64,000 nt of DNA from Nicotiana tabacum (GCF_000715075.1 NC_134081.1:68063153-68127152); one strand, 5' to 3'. Shown: positions 46,426-58,530, numbered from the stretch's first letter. Numbers and translations are program-made. The notes: a model not told the origin generated them from the letters alone.

Positions 46426-48480
46426 GCATATTTTTATTTTACTGTATTCCAGTGTAGTTAAATGATAAACAGTGTTGTATTCATTATGTTGTATTCATTA
46501 TATTTTCCTGTATTTATTATATTTTCAGACTTAGCTAAGTTCAGTGATTATATTCTATTTTTTATTTTCAAATGTTTGTATTCTAATATATTTATGTATT
46601 AGTATAATCTTCCACATAGTTGTATTAATTTTTCAGCAGTTTATTTGGAATTGAATTACATATGTATTCAATTTTTTTTTAATGTACATTCATGTATTTT
46701 ATGAATACATGAACTTCTATACCACATACCTGTATATGAATCATTTTGTAAAGATACTACGAAACATAATAGCGTTTAATTTAGTAATCTAAACTTAAAA
46801 AATTCATCCAGTAAGCAACCAATACACCAATAAATCAATATGTAATAGAAAATATGGAACAAATCTATGACATATAGTTATTGTAGTAATTAAAATTAGA
46901 ACATGAACTAATTCCTACGTGGAGTATTTCTACAACTACGCTTATTATGTCCTCCCTGCCCACATATACTACACGAATGTTGATTTTTCTTCTAAAACAA
47001 TTCACTTAACGGCTTATCGTGCTTCTTCTTTGGCCTTCCAGGAGGTCTTTTCCATTTGGGTGGTAAGACAACTTCCTCTGATGTATGTGCTGGTATATTC
47101 CATTCACTTCGGTCAGGCAGTGGATACAACGGTACCTCGTATGTCATTACAACAGAATTTGGTTTGTAATAGTCCGAGCAATAATTTTCCGGCATTAGAA
47201 ACTTGCTTTTCAAGACAGCCCAAGCATGTGGGCATGGTAATTCGTCAACTTGGAACCGCCCACAACTGCAAGTTTTCTCTAGGAGGCAAACAGTGTAATG
47301 CCTTCCTTCATCATTCACCATGTGCAAGTGTTCAGTCGATGGTACAACCTACATTAAATAGAGAAGTATAAGTTGTGGACATTGATACAAGTCGTGTATC
47401 TGTCAATGACTAAATGTATTAAATATACTATATATGTATACAAGAAAAAAATATTTAAAATACACTGAATACAAACGCTATTTATCTGACAGAATATTAA
47501 AGAGATACATATATTTGTGCAATACAGTGAAATACACTAAAATACTGTCAATACAAAAATAAAACCAATGAAATACAGCTGTAGTAACATGTATTATCAA
47601 CATATAATATGCATTAAAAACAACCGTTTGATATAACAGAATACATATACTAGTGTTACTATAAAAAAGGCAGGCAATAGGTGAATAAATTAATATATTT
47701 ATATGTGAAATACAGTGAAATACAATGAAGTTTACCTATACAAAACGAAACCATTGAATAATACCAATGAAATATAGCTGTAGCAACATATATCATCAAC
47801 ATATAATATGCAGTTAACACAACCATTTGAATACAACAGAATACCCGTTTGATGCAACAAAATATTAGGCGTTCAATTTTCTTCCACTTTGTATTCAATT
47901 ATAATTGGCTTTGAGCTCAAATCTATATCAAGTTACTTCGAATGGAAGCAACTAAATCATTGTACGACACATACTCTTTTATCAGTATCCTATCAATCGA
48001 ATAATCGACATAGCAATTTTTAATGTTCTTGCCAGAATGACGAATTATGACGATTAAACTTGCCATCTATTTTTGTGGTTACATGTACCACTTCCAAGCA
48101 GAATCTCGAATAGTATCAATGGAAAAAAATTATCAAACTTTACCAGGGAAAAAAAGGAGTGAAACTCTGAAGGTGGCTCTGTTTTTTTGTGTTTGACGTT
48201 TGCAGAATCTTCTCATAAATTGGATTGCTAATGTTGCGTATTTTAATGGTGTTTGTTGAGTTATATTAGGAGTGTATCACGTTAATTGATCCAATTTTTG
48301 TTTTTAAACAGCTGGAGGGACATATTTTTACGTTGATTTCCGTTACTGTATTCGTAAATACATAGCGCGAATACACCTGAATACATAAACGTACAACTGT
48401 GTTTTCCTATTTTTTAGCCGAATTTTCCTATTGTATTCATGAATACAATAGATTGAATACATCGAATACATTACCATAAC
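46426..48480. repeat. TGTATTCA-rich arm of the MULE (right)
   Basis: Same short words as the left arm, on both strands, flanking the transposase exon. The first 130 bp (46426-46556) closely repeat 36321-36450, the sequence on the other side of gypsy element 3. Confidence 0.6.
46992..47348 (-). pseudogene. MULE transposase C-terminal exon (SWIM zinc finger)
   Basis: On the - strand, an acceptor-like TTTAATGTAG precedes an open stretch VPSTEHLHMVNDEGRHYTVC... ending with a stop at 46992. The motif CSCGRFQVDELPCPHAWAVL is the SWIM finger (CxC..CxH) found after the MULE/MudrA transposase domain. It is followed by the usual YCSDYYK, YPLPDRSEW and PPGRPKKK tail. The DDE catalytic domain upstream is absent, so the MULE could move only if supplied with transposase in trans. 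The same SWIM finger occurs in domesticated FAR1/FHY3 and MUG proteins, but the transposon context favours MULE. Confidence 0.8.
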
Positions 48481-48545
48481 AACTGAAAAGGTAGCTATAG
48501 GAAGTAATTAAGTATATAGTAGCTATAGGAAGTTAATAGCCCCTA

Positions 48546-49495
48546 AACAATAGTGGTTTCTAAACATTTCTCAAAAATCATTACTAGCCATCCAATGGAA
48601 ACTTATATCAGCCGCTAGCCATAAATTATAATATATATTTTTATAGCCCAAAACTTATTCTAATGGCTAGCCGCTGAAATTAGCAAATCAAACTGATACG
48701 GAACACAAGGGGAAATAAGGGAACGAGAATTGAAAGGTAAAATATTGAGATGGCTCTTAATTTGTTCATAGGAAAACATTAATCATTCGATTCTTTTTGG
48801 GTTTTATGCTATTTAGATATTGATATTTTTATACATATTTGTGAGGAATATAAAAATAAAACTTTTGTCATAAATGTTGATTTTTATCAGCTGATGAAAG
48901 GGGCAAAACGGACAGGTGTCGTTTACATAATAATCACACTTGTTTGGGTCATTACATTCTTTTTATACACATTAGTATATCATTTAAATTCATAGTATGA
49001 AAAAGATAATGCCAAGAAATTGATTTGTTCCTTTTCCTAAATGAGTTCAAGATGTGACCATGCTATAAGTGATCGATGGATAATTAAAACTTCACAAAAC
49101 CACTATAATTGAGAGCATTTGCAAGATTACCCATTCTCTGATTACCGAAATTAAAACGATTAAATTACATCCAAATTATACGCGATCACTATATATAAAA
49201 ATATATATTTATATAACTACAATCTTACTATACAAAAATTATACAACATATAATATTACTTACACAAAAAATATACAACTTTATATAACAAATCAAAAAT
49301 CTATCAAGTGTTTTCCTATATTGCAGTTCGTGTGCACGCTAGTATAAAATATATATACATTTTTTGCACATTGTAGAATATATATATATATATATATATA
49401 TCGTAGAATAATCTATACACTTTGAATATACAAACGTACTTGGAATACATTAATGATACATTGGAAATACATTTCAAAATACATGTGTCACGGCC
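48546..49495. other. Spacer with small inverted repeat and AT microsatellite
   Basis: No gene seen. An inverted repeat (CAGCCGCTAGCCAT at 48609 and ATGGCTAGCCGCTG at 48663, 13 of 14 paired, loop about 40 nt) may mark a small MITE. A TA run lies at 49376-49401, followed by GATACATTGGAATAC-type words that resume after the solo LTR at 52290. Confidence 0.45.
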
Positions 49496-52285
49496 CAATT
49501 TCTCCTATAGACCGTGATGGCGCCCAACGTCACCGCTAGGCAAGCCAACGGTGAACTAACCATGTAATTATTCTTTTTAAATAAATTTCCAAGTAGTTAA
49601 ATTTCATTTATTAAGAAAATATGGAGTAAAATATTTAATAGAGTAAAGCGAAAGCTAATGAGAGAGCAAATGCAGTGAAATAAATGCTCCAAAACCATAA
49701 AGTCTACTAGCATGTGTTCCAAGACCTGGTGTCACAAGTGTATGAGCAACTAATAGAATATACAAAACACTAAGCTACTGTCTCAAGTAGAGTAGACAGA
49801 AAGTAAATGCAAAAGAGAGACTCTGGGTGCTGCAGAAAGGACTCAAAAAGCAGCTCACCACTAGGCCTCGGGGTAACGGGGGTGCGCGCTGGAATGACTG
49901 CCAGATGCACCTGCCTCAGATCCTGCACGATTAGTACAGAAGTATAGCGTGAGTATATAAACAACATGTATCCAGTATGTATCCAGTCTAACCTCGAAGA
50001 AGTAGTGACGAGGGGTCAACATCGACACTTACTATGGGCCAACAATAAACTACAGGAATGCTAAATAGGCATGGAATATGTGAATAATAATAATAACTCA
50101 ATAACAAGCAGTGATTAAATAATTCTTTGACAGATAGTAAATTTCAAAAGTCTTCAACTAATACATACTAATTCCAAATAAATTTCGGGCCAATAAATAA
50201 ATTATAACCTCTCAATTCATAAAAATAATATCAAGTGTATTCTGGCTCCAAGCATTAACACGCACGATTTACGCTGAGGTCGTACGGCCCAATCCAAAAT
50301 AACGTGTACATTGCCGAGGTCGAGTAGCACGAACCATAGATGCATCTATTATACTGCCAAGGCGTTCGGCCCGCTCCACAAGAAGAGAGAATACTTTATG
50401 AACATCCGGTTTAAAAGCTATTGCAAAGCTAATACACAAAGAAGTACAATTTCTATTAATGGTCAAGTAACCTGCCAAAACTCAAGTAAGTGAAATTCGG
50501 TCTTTACGAATCTTTTACCAAGTTTCAATATAATTTAGGTACTTAAATTAACAAGTAGAGTACAAACATTATAAGTATTTCCTTATTTGGGTCCTAAACT
50601 ACCCGGACTTAAGCATAATTAGTTGCTACGCACGGACTCTCATCACTTCGTGCGTAGCCTCCATAATTAGGAGCAATTAGTAATTTAAATCACCTATGGG
50701 GGTAAGTTCCCTGTTACAAGGTTAGGTAAGAGACTTACCTCGTTTCAAAGCTCACTTTCCGGCCACAAATTCACTCTAAGGACCCAACTTGGTGCCGAAC
50801 AATCCGAAGGTAGCCAAATATTATATAAATTAATCAATATACGCTCAAAAGATAACAAGTTAATTATTAGAGTAATTACCCAACCCAAATTGGAAGATTC
50901 CTAAAATTCACCCCCGAGCCCACGTGCCCGAATTTCGGAAATATTTGAAGATAATTGTTACCCATAATCTCAGAACTCAATTATGTAATTTTCACCCAAT
51001 TTCATAATCATTTTCGTAGTTAAATCCTATTTTTATCAAAACCTAAGTTTTTCAACTAAACCCACAATTTCTACACATTATATGCTAATAATCAACCAAA
51101 AAACATGTATTAAACTCATCTCATATAGAAATTACTTACCTCAAAGTGCTAAGGTGAAAATCCCTCTTCAAAGAGCTCCAAAATCGCCTAAGAGATGAAA
51201 GAAATGAGCCAAAATAGCCTAAGTCCCGACATTAAATGAACCTCACTGCCCCAACGATTTTCGCTTCTGCGGATCCTGGAGCGCATCTGGGGCGTCGCAC
51301 CTGCGGAAAATCCATTGCAGGTACGGTCCTAGCCCAGGCCACCTGCCTTTTCTTCTGCGGATGGGCTCCCGCTTCTGCGGACCCGCTCCTGCGGAAGCTG
51401 CTTCGCACCTGCGATCTAGACCTGGCCAGCCTCTTCTCGCACTTGCGGCCCTTTCATCGCAGAAGCGAGGCCGCTTCTACGGAACTTTCTCTGCTTTTGC
51501 GGGCCACAGACCACTGGTCCCAGGCCGCCTATGCAATCAAAATCTTACACTTGCGGCCAAGATCTCGCAGATGCGGACGCACCAGAACTGGTGCACCAGC
51601 AGTTCTTTCAAGTCCAAACTTGGTCCGCGCATCGTCCAAATAGCACCCGAGGCCACCGGGGCCTCGCCCAAACATACCAACAAGTTAGTATACATAAAAC
51701 GGACTCGCTTGAACCCTCGGAATGCGTAAAACAATATCAAAACGAAGAATTGCACCCCAAACCAAATCGAATCATCTTATGAACTTCAAGTTCTTCCAAC
51801 TTACTCCGAACGCGCCGAATCATACTTAGACTATTCGGAATGACACCAAATTTTGCGTGCAAATCTTAGATAACCGTACGGAATTATTCCTGGGCTTGAA
51901 ATCCCAAACGGACCTCGATAACACCAAAATATACTCCAAACTCAATTTAAAGAACTTGAAAAACCTTCAATGTGCCAACTTTCAATATTAAGTGCCGAAA
52001 CGCTCCCGGGTCATCCAAAACCCGATCCGAACTCTAAAATCATCATACGAACCTATTGGAACCGTCAAATCCCGGTTCTAAGGTCGTTTACTATAAATGT
52101 TGACCCAAGTCAAACTTAACCCTTTTAAGCCAATATTAGTGAACTAAGTGTTCCGATTTCAACCGAACCCTTCCAAACCCAAACTAACCGTCCCCGCAAG
52201 TCATAAAATAGTAAAAGTATATACGGGAAGTCTTAATTAGGGGAACGGGGATCTAGAATGCAAAATGACTGATCGGGTCATTACA
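49496..52285 (-). mobile_element. Solo gypsy LTR, 2790 bp
   Basis: On the - strand TGTAATGACCC...GCCGTGACA, flanked by ACATG (49491-49495) and ACAGG (52286-52290), a 5-bp duplication with one change. There is no PBS, gag-pol or second LTR, so it is most likely the product of LTR-LTR recombination. Internal features on the - strand: terminal dyad AATGACC/GTCATT; CTTCTGCGG and CGCACCTGCG-type array (51250-51600); donor match (50733-50741); perfect stem-loop (50625-50658); GCCG/CGGC units (50270-50385). Confidence 0.88.
50625..50658 (-). promoter_or_regulatory. Perfect stem-loop in solo LTR
   Basis: GCTACGCACG (50625-50634) pairs exactly with CGTGCGTAGC (50649-50658) around a 14-nt loop whose - strand reading, AAGTGATGAGAGTC, is close to the GGTGACGAGAGTC seen elsewhere. 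Confidence 0.65.
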
Positions 52286-52289
52286 ACAG

Positions 52290-52530
52290 GATACACTCTA
52301 AATACACGGTGTGTTCACATTACACATACAGAATGTGTATATAATTTATATACACTATGTTTACTTATTAGACAATACACATATGTATACAGTTTTGATA
52401 CATTGTACACACATATTATACATTCATGATACAAAATACACTCGGGATACACTCAATATATACTTTAGATACACAAGCACACTCGAGATAGGCTCAATAT
52501 ACACTAATGATACACTGTCAAACTTAAGAT

Positions 52531-52601
<71 letters not shown>

Positions 52602-52762
52602 CTTTTCTACAAAACTATAATATTTTAAAATTATCATGTATGTACGACTTTATACATATACATATACACACACACACACACATATGTTGCACTCAATATA
52701 CACTAAGGATACACTGTCGAACTTAGGATACAATATATATATACAATATTTATACATTGCAA

Positions 52763-52815
<53 letters not shown>
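52290..52815. repeat. TA and CA microsatellites with a duplicated 50-bp block
   Basis: TA runs at about 52534-52600 and 52767-52814 and a CA run near 52665-52682. A block 'caatatacactaa.gatacactgtc.aactta.gatacaatatat' occurs at about 52495-52540 and again at 52692-52740, each copy ending in a TA run. No gene. Confidence 0.8.
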
Positions 52816-52816
<1 letters not shown>

Positions 52817-52900
52817 CTACACTTCGCCCACCATTAAATCCAAACCCACAATCAATACCCGTTTCAAAAGATCTTTACTCGTAAAATGTCATTATGATTC

Positions 52901-53501
52901 AAAAGAAGAAGAAGAAGAAGAAGAAGGAGAAGGAGAAGAAGAAGGAGAAGGAGAGAGAGAAGGAGGGAGAAAGAGAAGGAGGGAGAAGGAGAAGGAGAAG
53001 GAGAAGAAGGAGAAGAAGAAGGAGAACAAGAATGAGAAGGAGAAGGAGAAGTAGAAGCAGGAGAAGAAGAAGGAGAAGGAGAAGGAGAGCGAAGAAGAAG
53101 GAGAAGGAGAAGTAGAAAGAGAAGAAGGAGAAGAAAGAGAAGGAGAAGGAGAAGGAGGAAGAGGAGAAGAAGAAGGAGGAGGAGAAGAAGGAGAAGAAGG
53201 AGAAGGAGGAGCAGGAGAAGGAGGAGGAGAAGGAGAAGAGGAAGGAGAAGAAGAATGAGAAGGAGAAGGAGAAGGAGAAGAATGAGGATGAGGAGAAGGA
53301 GGAGAAGGAGGAGAGAAGAAGAAGAAGAAGAAGAAGAAGAAGAAGAAGAAGAAGAAGAAGAAGAAGGAGAAGGAGGAGAAGGAGGAGAAAGAGGAGGAGG
53401 AGGAGGAGGAGGAGAAGAGGAAGAAGAAGGAGAAGGAGGAGAAGGAGAAGCAGGAGAAGGAGGAGGAGGTGGAGGAGAAGAAGAAGAAGAAGAAGAAGAA
53501 A
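52901..53501. repeat. 601-bp polypurine (GAA/GGA) tract
   Basis: Almost purely A and G on the + strand, built from GAA, GGA and GAAGGA units. It has only scattered single pyrimidines (for example 53027, 53033, 53052, 53058, 53090, 53113, 53470). It has long open frames on both strands (poly-Glu/Arg, poly-Ser/Leu/Pro) that are products of the repeat and not genes. It can in principle form triplex or H-DNA. Confidence 0.95.
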
Positions 53502-53708
53502 TGTACAAAATTAAATACATAGAGCTTGACCATAACATCTCACATCCTTACAAAAATTACCATACCACCAACATACACCATCAGCAACGTGCAGAACTTG
53601 GCTAAAAATCTCACCTCTTATACTAACACCCCTAGCATCAATTATCGTAGGATTAATTGGAGAATATTTCTTAAGGCATAAATTGAAATCTCGACATCTT
53701 TTTTATAT

Positions 53709-53786
53709 TTGCGTATACTTTACCCTCCCTAGACCCTCATAATATGGGATTACATTGAGTGTGTTATTGTTGTTATTGTTATTGAT
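53709..53786 (+). mobile_element. TS SINE 3' fragment
   Basis: TTTGCGTATACTTTACCCTC, then CTAGACCCTCATAATATGGG, ATTACATTGAG and a TTG/TTA-rich tail. This matches the way the tobacco TS SINE ends (GTACACTTTACCCTCC..., GGGAT..CACTGGG, TTG repeats). The 5' tRNA-like part with Pol III boxes is missing, so it is a 5'-truncated copy. It supports a solanaceous origin. Confidence 0.65.
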
Positions 53787-54334
53787 AACTCTTTTTAGGT
53801 ACTTAGACAAAACTCCCCAAAAATACTCATACAAAGAGAGGAAAGAGATCAAACAAAAATAGCTAAACGGACAAATATAACCAACAAACAAAGAGAGAAA
53901 ATAATTAAATAAAAATAGCTGATAGATAAATATTGTTTAAGTCTAATAAGTGGCTATGTAAAATCACATACTATTTTAGGAAAAGGTAAAAATAAATTTA
54001 AATAGTACTAAAAAGGTAAAAGTAATAAGAGAGAGAAAAAGTGTTAGAATTAAAAGAATTGAAGTAAAAAAGTAAAAAAATATAGAAAAAGTAAAAAGTT
54101 AAGTGAGATATGTGAGAAAGAGAAGACAATTTGGTATTGTGAAGAAAAAGTATCTAGGGAAGATAAAAAAGTTGTATCAAAATTTACTTTTGTCTTTTAT
54201 CCATTAGTTTTATAGGGCTACAATTTGATATTAATTTTATCCGACTAGACATTTCGGATTACGTGCAAAACTTTGAACTAATAATTTTTTTCGTCGGCCA
54301 TACAAGGTAGTTTTATCATGTAATTATCCCCCTT
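53787..54334. other. A-rich spacer
   Basis: A/T-rich, with AAAAGTAAAAA-type words between the SINE tail and element 4. No gene seen. Confidence 0.5.
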
Positions 54335-57300
54335 TGTCATGACCCAAAATCCATTTAAGGTCGTGATGGCGTCGAACACCGCTGTTAGGCAAGCCAAAAA
54401 TAAATACTTAATTTGGTTCTCATTTTTAATATTTTTGAAATCATATTTTCCTTCGATTAAATAGTAAAAGATGGAATTCATAGTGTAAATAATAATATTC
54501 TTAACAATTTTAATACAAAACAACCCATAATCACCCCAAACCCCGGTGTCACAAGTGCATGAGTATCAACTAGGAATGTACAATAAAATACAACATCTGT
54601 CCGGAATACAAATTTGGACAAGAGAAATATAAATACTATGAAGGAGACTCTGTCGGTTGCGGGTCGTAAAATGGAATGCAGCTCACGTAAGTCCCCGCAT
54701 GCATACACGCCTCTGCTCTCACAAGACCACTAGTCACATATATACCTGCATAAAATTGTACAGCAAGTGTAGTATGAGTACCAAATTAACATGTACCCAG
54801 TAAGTATCTAGCCTAACACCGGAGAAGAAGTGACGAGGAGTCGACATCGACACTTACAAGTGGTCCAATAATATCATGTACAGTAAAGAGGTAAGTAAAC
54901 ATGAAGCAGCATAAATAAATGAGATAAACAAGTATAGATTATGTGGTACAAATACCCCTCTTTACGAGGAACTCGAGCTCTCCATTTGGAAATTTCCTCC
55001 TTAACCGGAGCATATATATGAATATAGTGGATCTCATCAGATAGATTTTTATAACCCAAATCGGGAAAACTTACAGATACTCTGGCTTCTTGCCAAATAT
55101 TACGTACGATTCCATGAGGATATGATATAGAAAATGCCGAGGCGTACGGCCCGATCCAATATAAAATTTAAATTATGCACTGCCGAGGGTCGAACGGCGC
55201 GAACCATAGATATATCTATTAAACTGCCGAGACGAATGGCCCGCTCCCATGAGAATGTAGTACATAAATCCTGCCGAGGCGATCGGCCCGATACAATAAG
55301 AGTGAAATAAATTGTACACTGCCGAGGGTCGAACGGCACGAACCATAGATGTATCTATTAAACTGCCAAGGCGAATGGCCCGCTCCCATGAGAGTGTGGT
55401 ACATAAATCCTGCCGAGGCGAACGGCCCGATCCCATAAGAATGAAATACATAATCCCGCTGAGGCAAATAGCCCGATCCCATAAGAAAAAGAAGCATTGA
55501 TGGGTCCTTGACCCCACTCACGAATAAACGTGTGAGTTGTAATTTCTTTAACAAAAACCTTTCAATGAAGTATATATATCACAGAAACATGTCGTAAGAG
55601 GAGTAAAGTTATTCGGTGACTAATCATGAACTCGTGAAGTCATGTCGTAGGAGGAGTAAAGTTATTCGGTGACTAATCGTGAAGTCTCTACAATAGCAAG
55701 TCTAGTCTCAAGTAGAAATGTAAAATAAGGAATTAAACAAGCAAGGATAATCCCTATAGTACAAGTATAACATGGTGTGAACCTAAATCTACCCGGACAA
55801 TAACATGAATCTAACTACGTACGGACTCTCGTCACCTCATTCATACGTAGTCCCCGCAACAAGTTGTACACATCAAATATACCACCTAGGGGTAGTTTCC
55901 CCCTCACAGAGTTAGACAGGAGACTTACCTCACTCCGACTTTCCAAAACCGGCTCCAACACCTCCCTAACACCTCAAACCGGTGACCGCCGATCCAAAAC
56001 TAGTCAAATAAGATGTAACCCAATCAAAATATACTTTAATACTCATAATTAATCAATTTATAACAATTTTTAACTCCTCTCAAAAAATCGATAAAGCAAC
56101 CCTCGGGCCCACGTGCCCGGATTCCGAAAATATTCGAAGATAAACACTACCCATAGCATTACGAACCAAAATATATAATTTGTTCTTAATTCCATACCTA
56201 AATTCATGGTCAAAATCAAAAATATAATTTCTAGGTTTTCTACCAAAAATTCCACAATTTTTACTAATTTTCATGCCTAAATCCTTATACCAGCCATGTA
56301 TTTAACTTGCAATAGGTGGGAGCCACTGCCTATCCAAAAGAAAACAATGGAGGAAATTGCCAAATCTCGTCTTTAAAATGACACTGCCCAGCCCGACTTT
56401 CGCTTCTGCGGCCCAACAGCCACTCATGCGGCTCCTCACCTGAGGAAATTCCATCGCAAGTGCGGTTCAAGCTTGGCCCAACAGCCCCCGCATCTGCGCC
56501 CCATGCAGCGCATCTGCACTTCCGTTTTTGCGGCTCTTCGTGCGCAGGTGCGGTTCCGCTTCTGCGAAACTTGACTGCATCTGCGATCCCAGCCTTCCCC
56601 AGCTAGAACTACTTCTACGACCCTCTTGACCGCTTCTGCGGCTCCGCACCTGCGGCCAAAACCTCGCAAGTGCGGTTACACCAGATACGAGCTGCCTTAG
56701 CATTTTCCTTAGTCCAAAAATCGATCCGTTAAGCATCCGAAACTCACCCGAGGCCCCTGAGACCCCAACCAAATATTCCAATAAGTCCTAAAACATCATG
56801 TGAACTTAATCGAACCTTTAGATCACATCAAACAACGCTAAAAATACGAATCACCCTCCAATTCAAACTTAATGAACTTTAGAACTTCAAACTTCTACAA
56901 TCGATGCCGAAACCTATCAAATCACGTTCGATTGACCTCAAATTTTGCACACAAGTCATGATCGATATTACGGACCTACTCCAACTTCTGGAATCAGAGT
57001 CCGACCCCGATATCAAAAAGTTCACTCCCGGCCAAACTTCTCAAAAACCATCAAATTTCCAACTTTCGCCAAATGACCCCAAAATGACCCACGGGCCTCC
57101 AAATCCACATCCGGACGCGCTCCTAATACCAGAATCACCATACGGAGCTATTCCCAGACTCAAAAATCCCAAACGAACATCGATAGTATTAAATGCATTC
57201 CAACCCAAATTTATGAAATCCTTCCAAAATGCCAACTTCCACAATATGCGCGGAAACGCTCCCGGGTCATCCAAAAACTGATCCGGACATACGCCCAAGT

Positions 57301-57554
57301 CCAAAATCATCATACAAACCTGTTGGAACCTTCAAATCCTGATTCTGAGGTCGTTTACTCAAAAATCACCCTTTAGTCAATTCCTCCAACTTAAAGCTTC
57401 CGAAATTAGAATTTTCTTTCCAAATCAACTCTGAACTTCCCGAAATTAAATTCTGACCATGCGTGCAAGTAATAATACCTGAAGTGAAGCTGCTCAGGGT
57501 CTCAAACCACTGAATGACACACTAGAGCTCAAAACGACCGATCGTGTCATTACA
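54335..57554 (-). repeat. 3' LTR of gypsy element 4
   Basis: 3220 bp, - strand TGTAATGACAC...GGTCATGACA. Contains the CTTCTGCGG/CGCACCTGCGG array (56395-56690), donor match (55923-55931), stem-loop (55814-55851) and an eight-unit hairpin array (55131-55497). Confidence 0.87.
55131..55497 (-). repeat. Eight-unit GCCG/CGGC hairpin array, left LTR of element 4
   Basis: Units of 44-48 bp, most starting with GCCGAGGCGAACGGC or GCCGAGGGTCGAACGGC (GCCG and CGGC pair around the middle), followed by CCGATCCCATAAGA or GAACCATAGATA. Three unit types appear in the order A B C D B C E F, that is, B-C is repeated as a block. The opposite LTR has a different order. Confidence 0.8.
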
Positions 57555-58378
57555 TTCTCTCCCACTTAAATATACGTTCATCCGCGAGCGTGCTAAGAAC
57601 TGCTCTGGAGTTGTCTGAAATCGTTGTTTAACACCTCGTGCACCTACCCGTGCTACCATAACCCAGTTGAGCACATTTGCTCGAGCAAACCTGAAAATCC
57701 TCTCTTTTATCTAGTCAAATAAGCCTTAGAGCCAAATTTCAACATATGAAATTCTCTACCAGGTCTGTTTCCAACATATGAATACCGTTTCCATCACTAC
57801 ATGACGTACCAACATATGATTGTATACCCTTACTGAATTCTTACCATGCACCGCGTAACTCATTTGCCTAAGGCAATCTTTCCAAGGCACAACAGCTAAA
57901 ATTTCCACTGACCCGAAGCCGTGGTGTACCTCATGACCAATTAAGCCTTGCCTTAACTCTCGCAATACTGCCATGACAGAGAAGATGTGTAGAACTCATA
58001 ACCACCTGCCGAATCACAATTTATGGAGTCTCTCCTCCCGACAAGAACCATTACCTCATTCTGGACTGAATAGCAATATTTACTTTTTAATATGCTTCAT
58101 ATAAATCTGATCGCACTGATCCCAGGTCCAATAATCTCGTCTCACACAGTACAAGCTGCTCAGACAATAAGCCACCTCAGACACTACCAAAAGTCTCATA
58201 GGATGCCACAATGTGCCAACAATCCACAAACTTGAATGTGGTACATAAGGAAAACGAACTCTGGAAACAACTACTCAACCCACGCAACTAATTTAAACAA
58301 CCGATAAGATTTTACGAACCTTCCTCAGGAAATGGGAAGCAAAACACACAATAATAGATGTGGGAAACTGTACTCAAT

Positions 58379-58530
58379 AACACACTGTTGCGGCGTGCAA
58401 CCCAATCCACACATGATACCGTTGCGGCGTACAAGCTGATCCAACCATGATACTCGTGGTGGCGTGCCACCCGATCCAATCAACATATCCGTGGCGGCGT
58501 GCCACCCGATCCACATATAATAATCTAAAG
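58379..58530. repeat. Four-unit 35-bp tandem repeat in element 4 interior
   Basis: Units containing TGGCGGCGTGCCACCCGATC or a variant, spaced about 35 bp, with tails such as CACATGATAC and AATCAACATAT. GTGGCGGCGTGCCAC is itself a dyad. The wording (GGCGTGCCACCCGATCC) resembles the LTR hairpin units. Confidence 0.75.

Larger units (their letters stand above)
23280..48545. mobile_element. Internally deleted Mutator-like element (MULE) carrying a Ulp1-type gene
   Basis: The left part (about 23280-23872, 34961-36450) encodes the ends of a Ulp1-like gene on +. The right part (46426-48545) encodes a MULE transposase C-terminus on -, so the two genes converge. Degenerate terminal similarity is visible: ATAGCTATCTTTTAA at 23354 matches the reverse complement of the right end (ATAGCTACCTTTTCA near 48490), and both arms carry CCTATA words further out. 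Exact ends and the 9-bp duplication are not resolved. The inner arms are full of TGTATTTA/TGTATTCA words. Two gypsy elements (23873-34955; about 36455-46425) lie inside it. Confidence 0.5.

Noticed and set aside
36118..48480. TGTATTCA repeats considered as a CRISPR-like or satellite array
   Set aside because: Repeats are 8-10 bp, irregularly spaced, in a plant transposon arm. No uniform repeat-spacer structure.
52864..53605. Long poly-Ser/Leu/Pro, poly-Phe and poly-Glu/Arg ORFs on both strands
   Set aside because: Products of the GAA/GGA tract: any frame is open in such DNA. No protein-like complexity.
55100..55554. Overlapping minus-strand ORFs with repeated 'HSYGIGPFASAG'-type peptides
   Set aside because: Translations of the GCCG/CGGC hairpin-unit array of the LTR in several frames, with the same shadows at 62382-62814.
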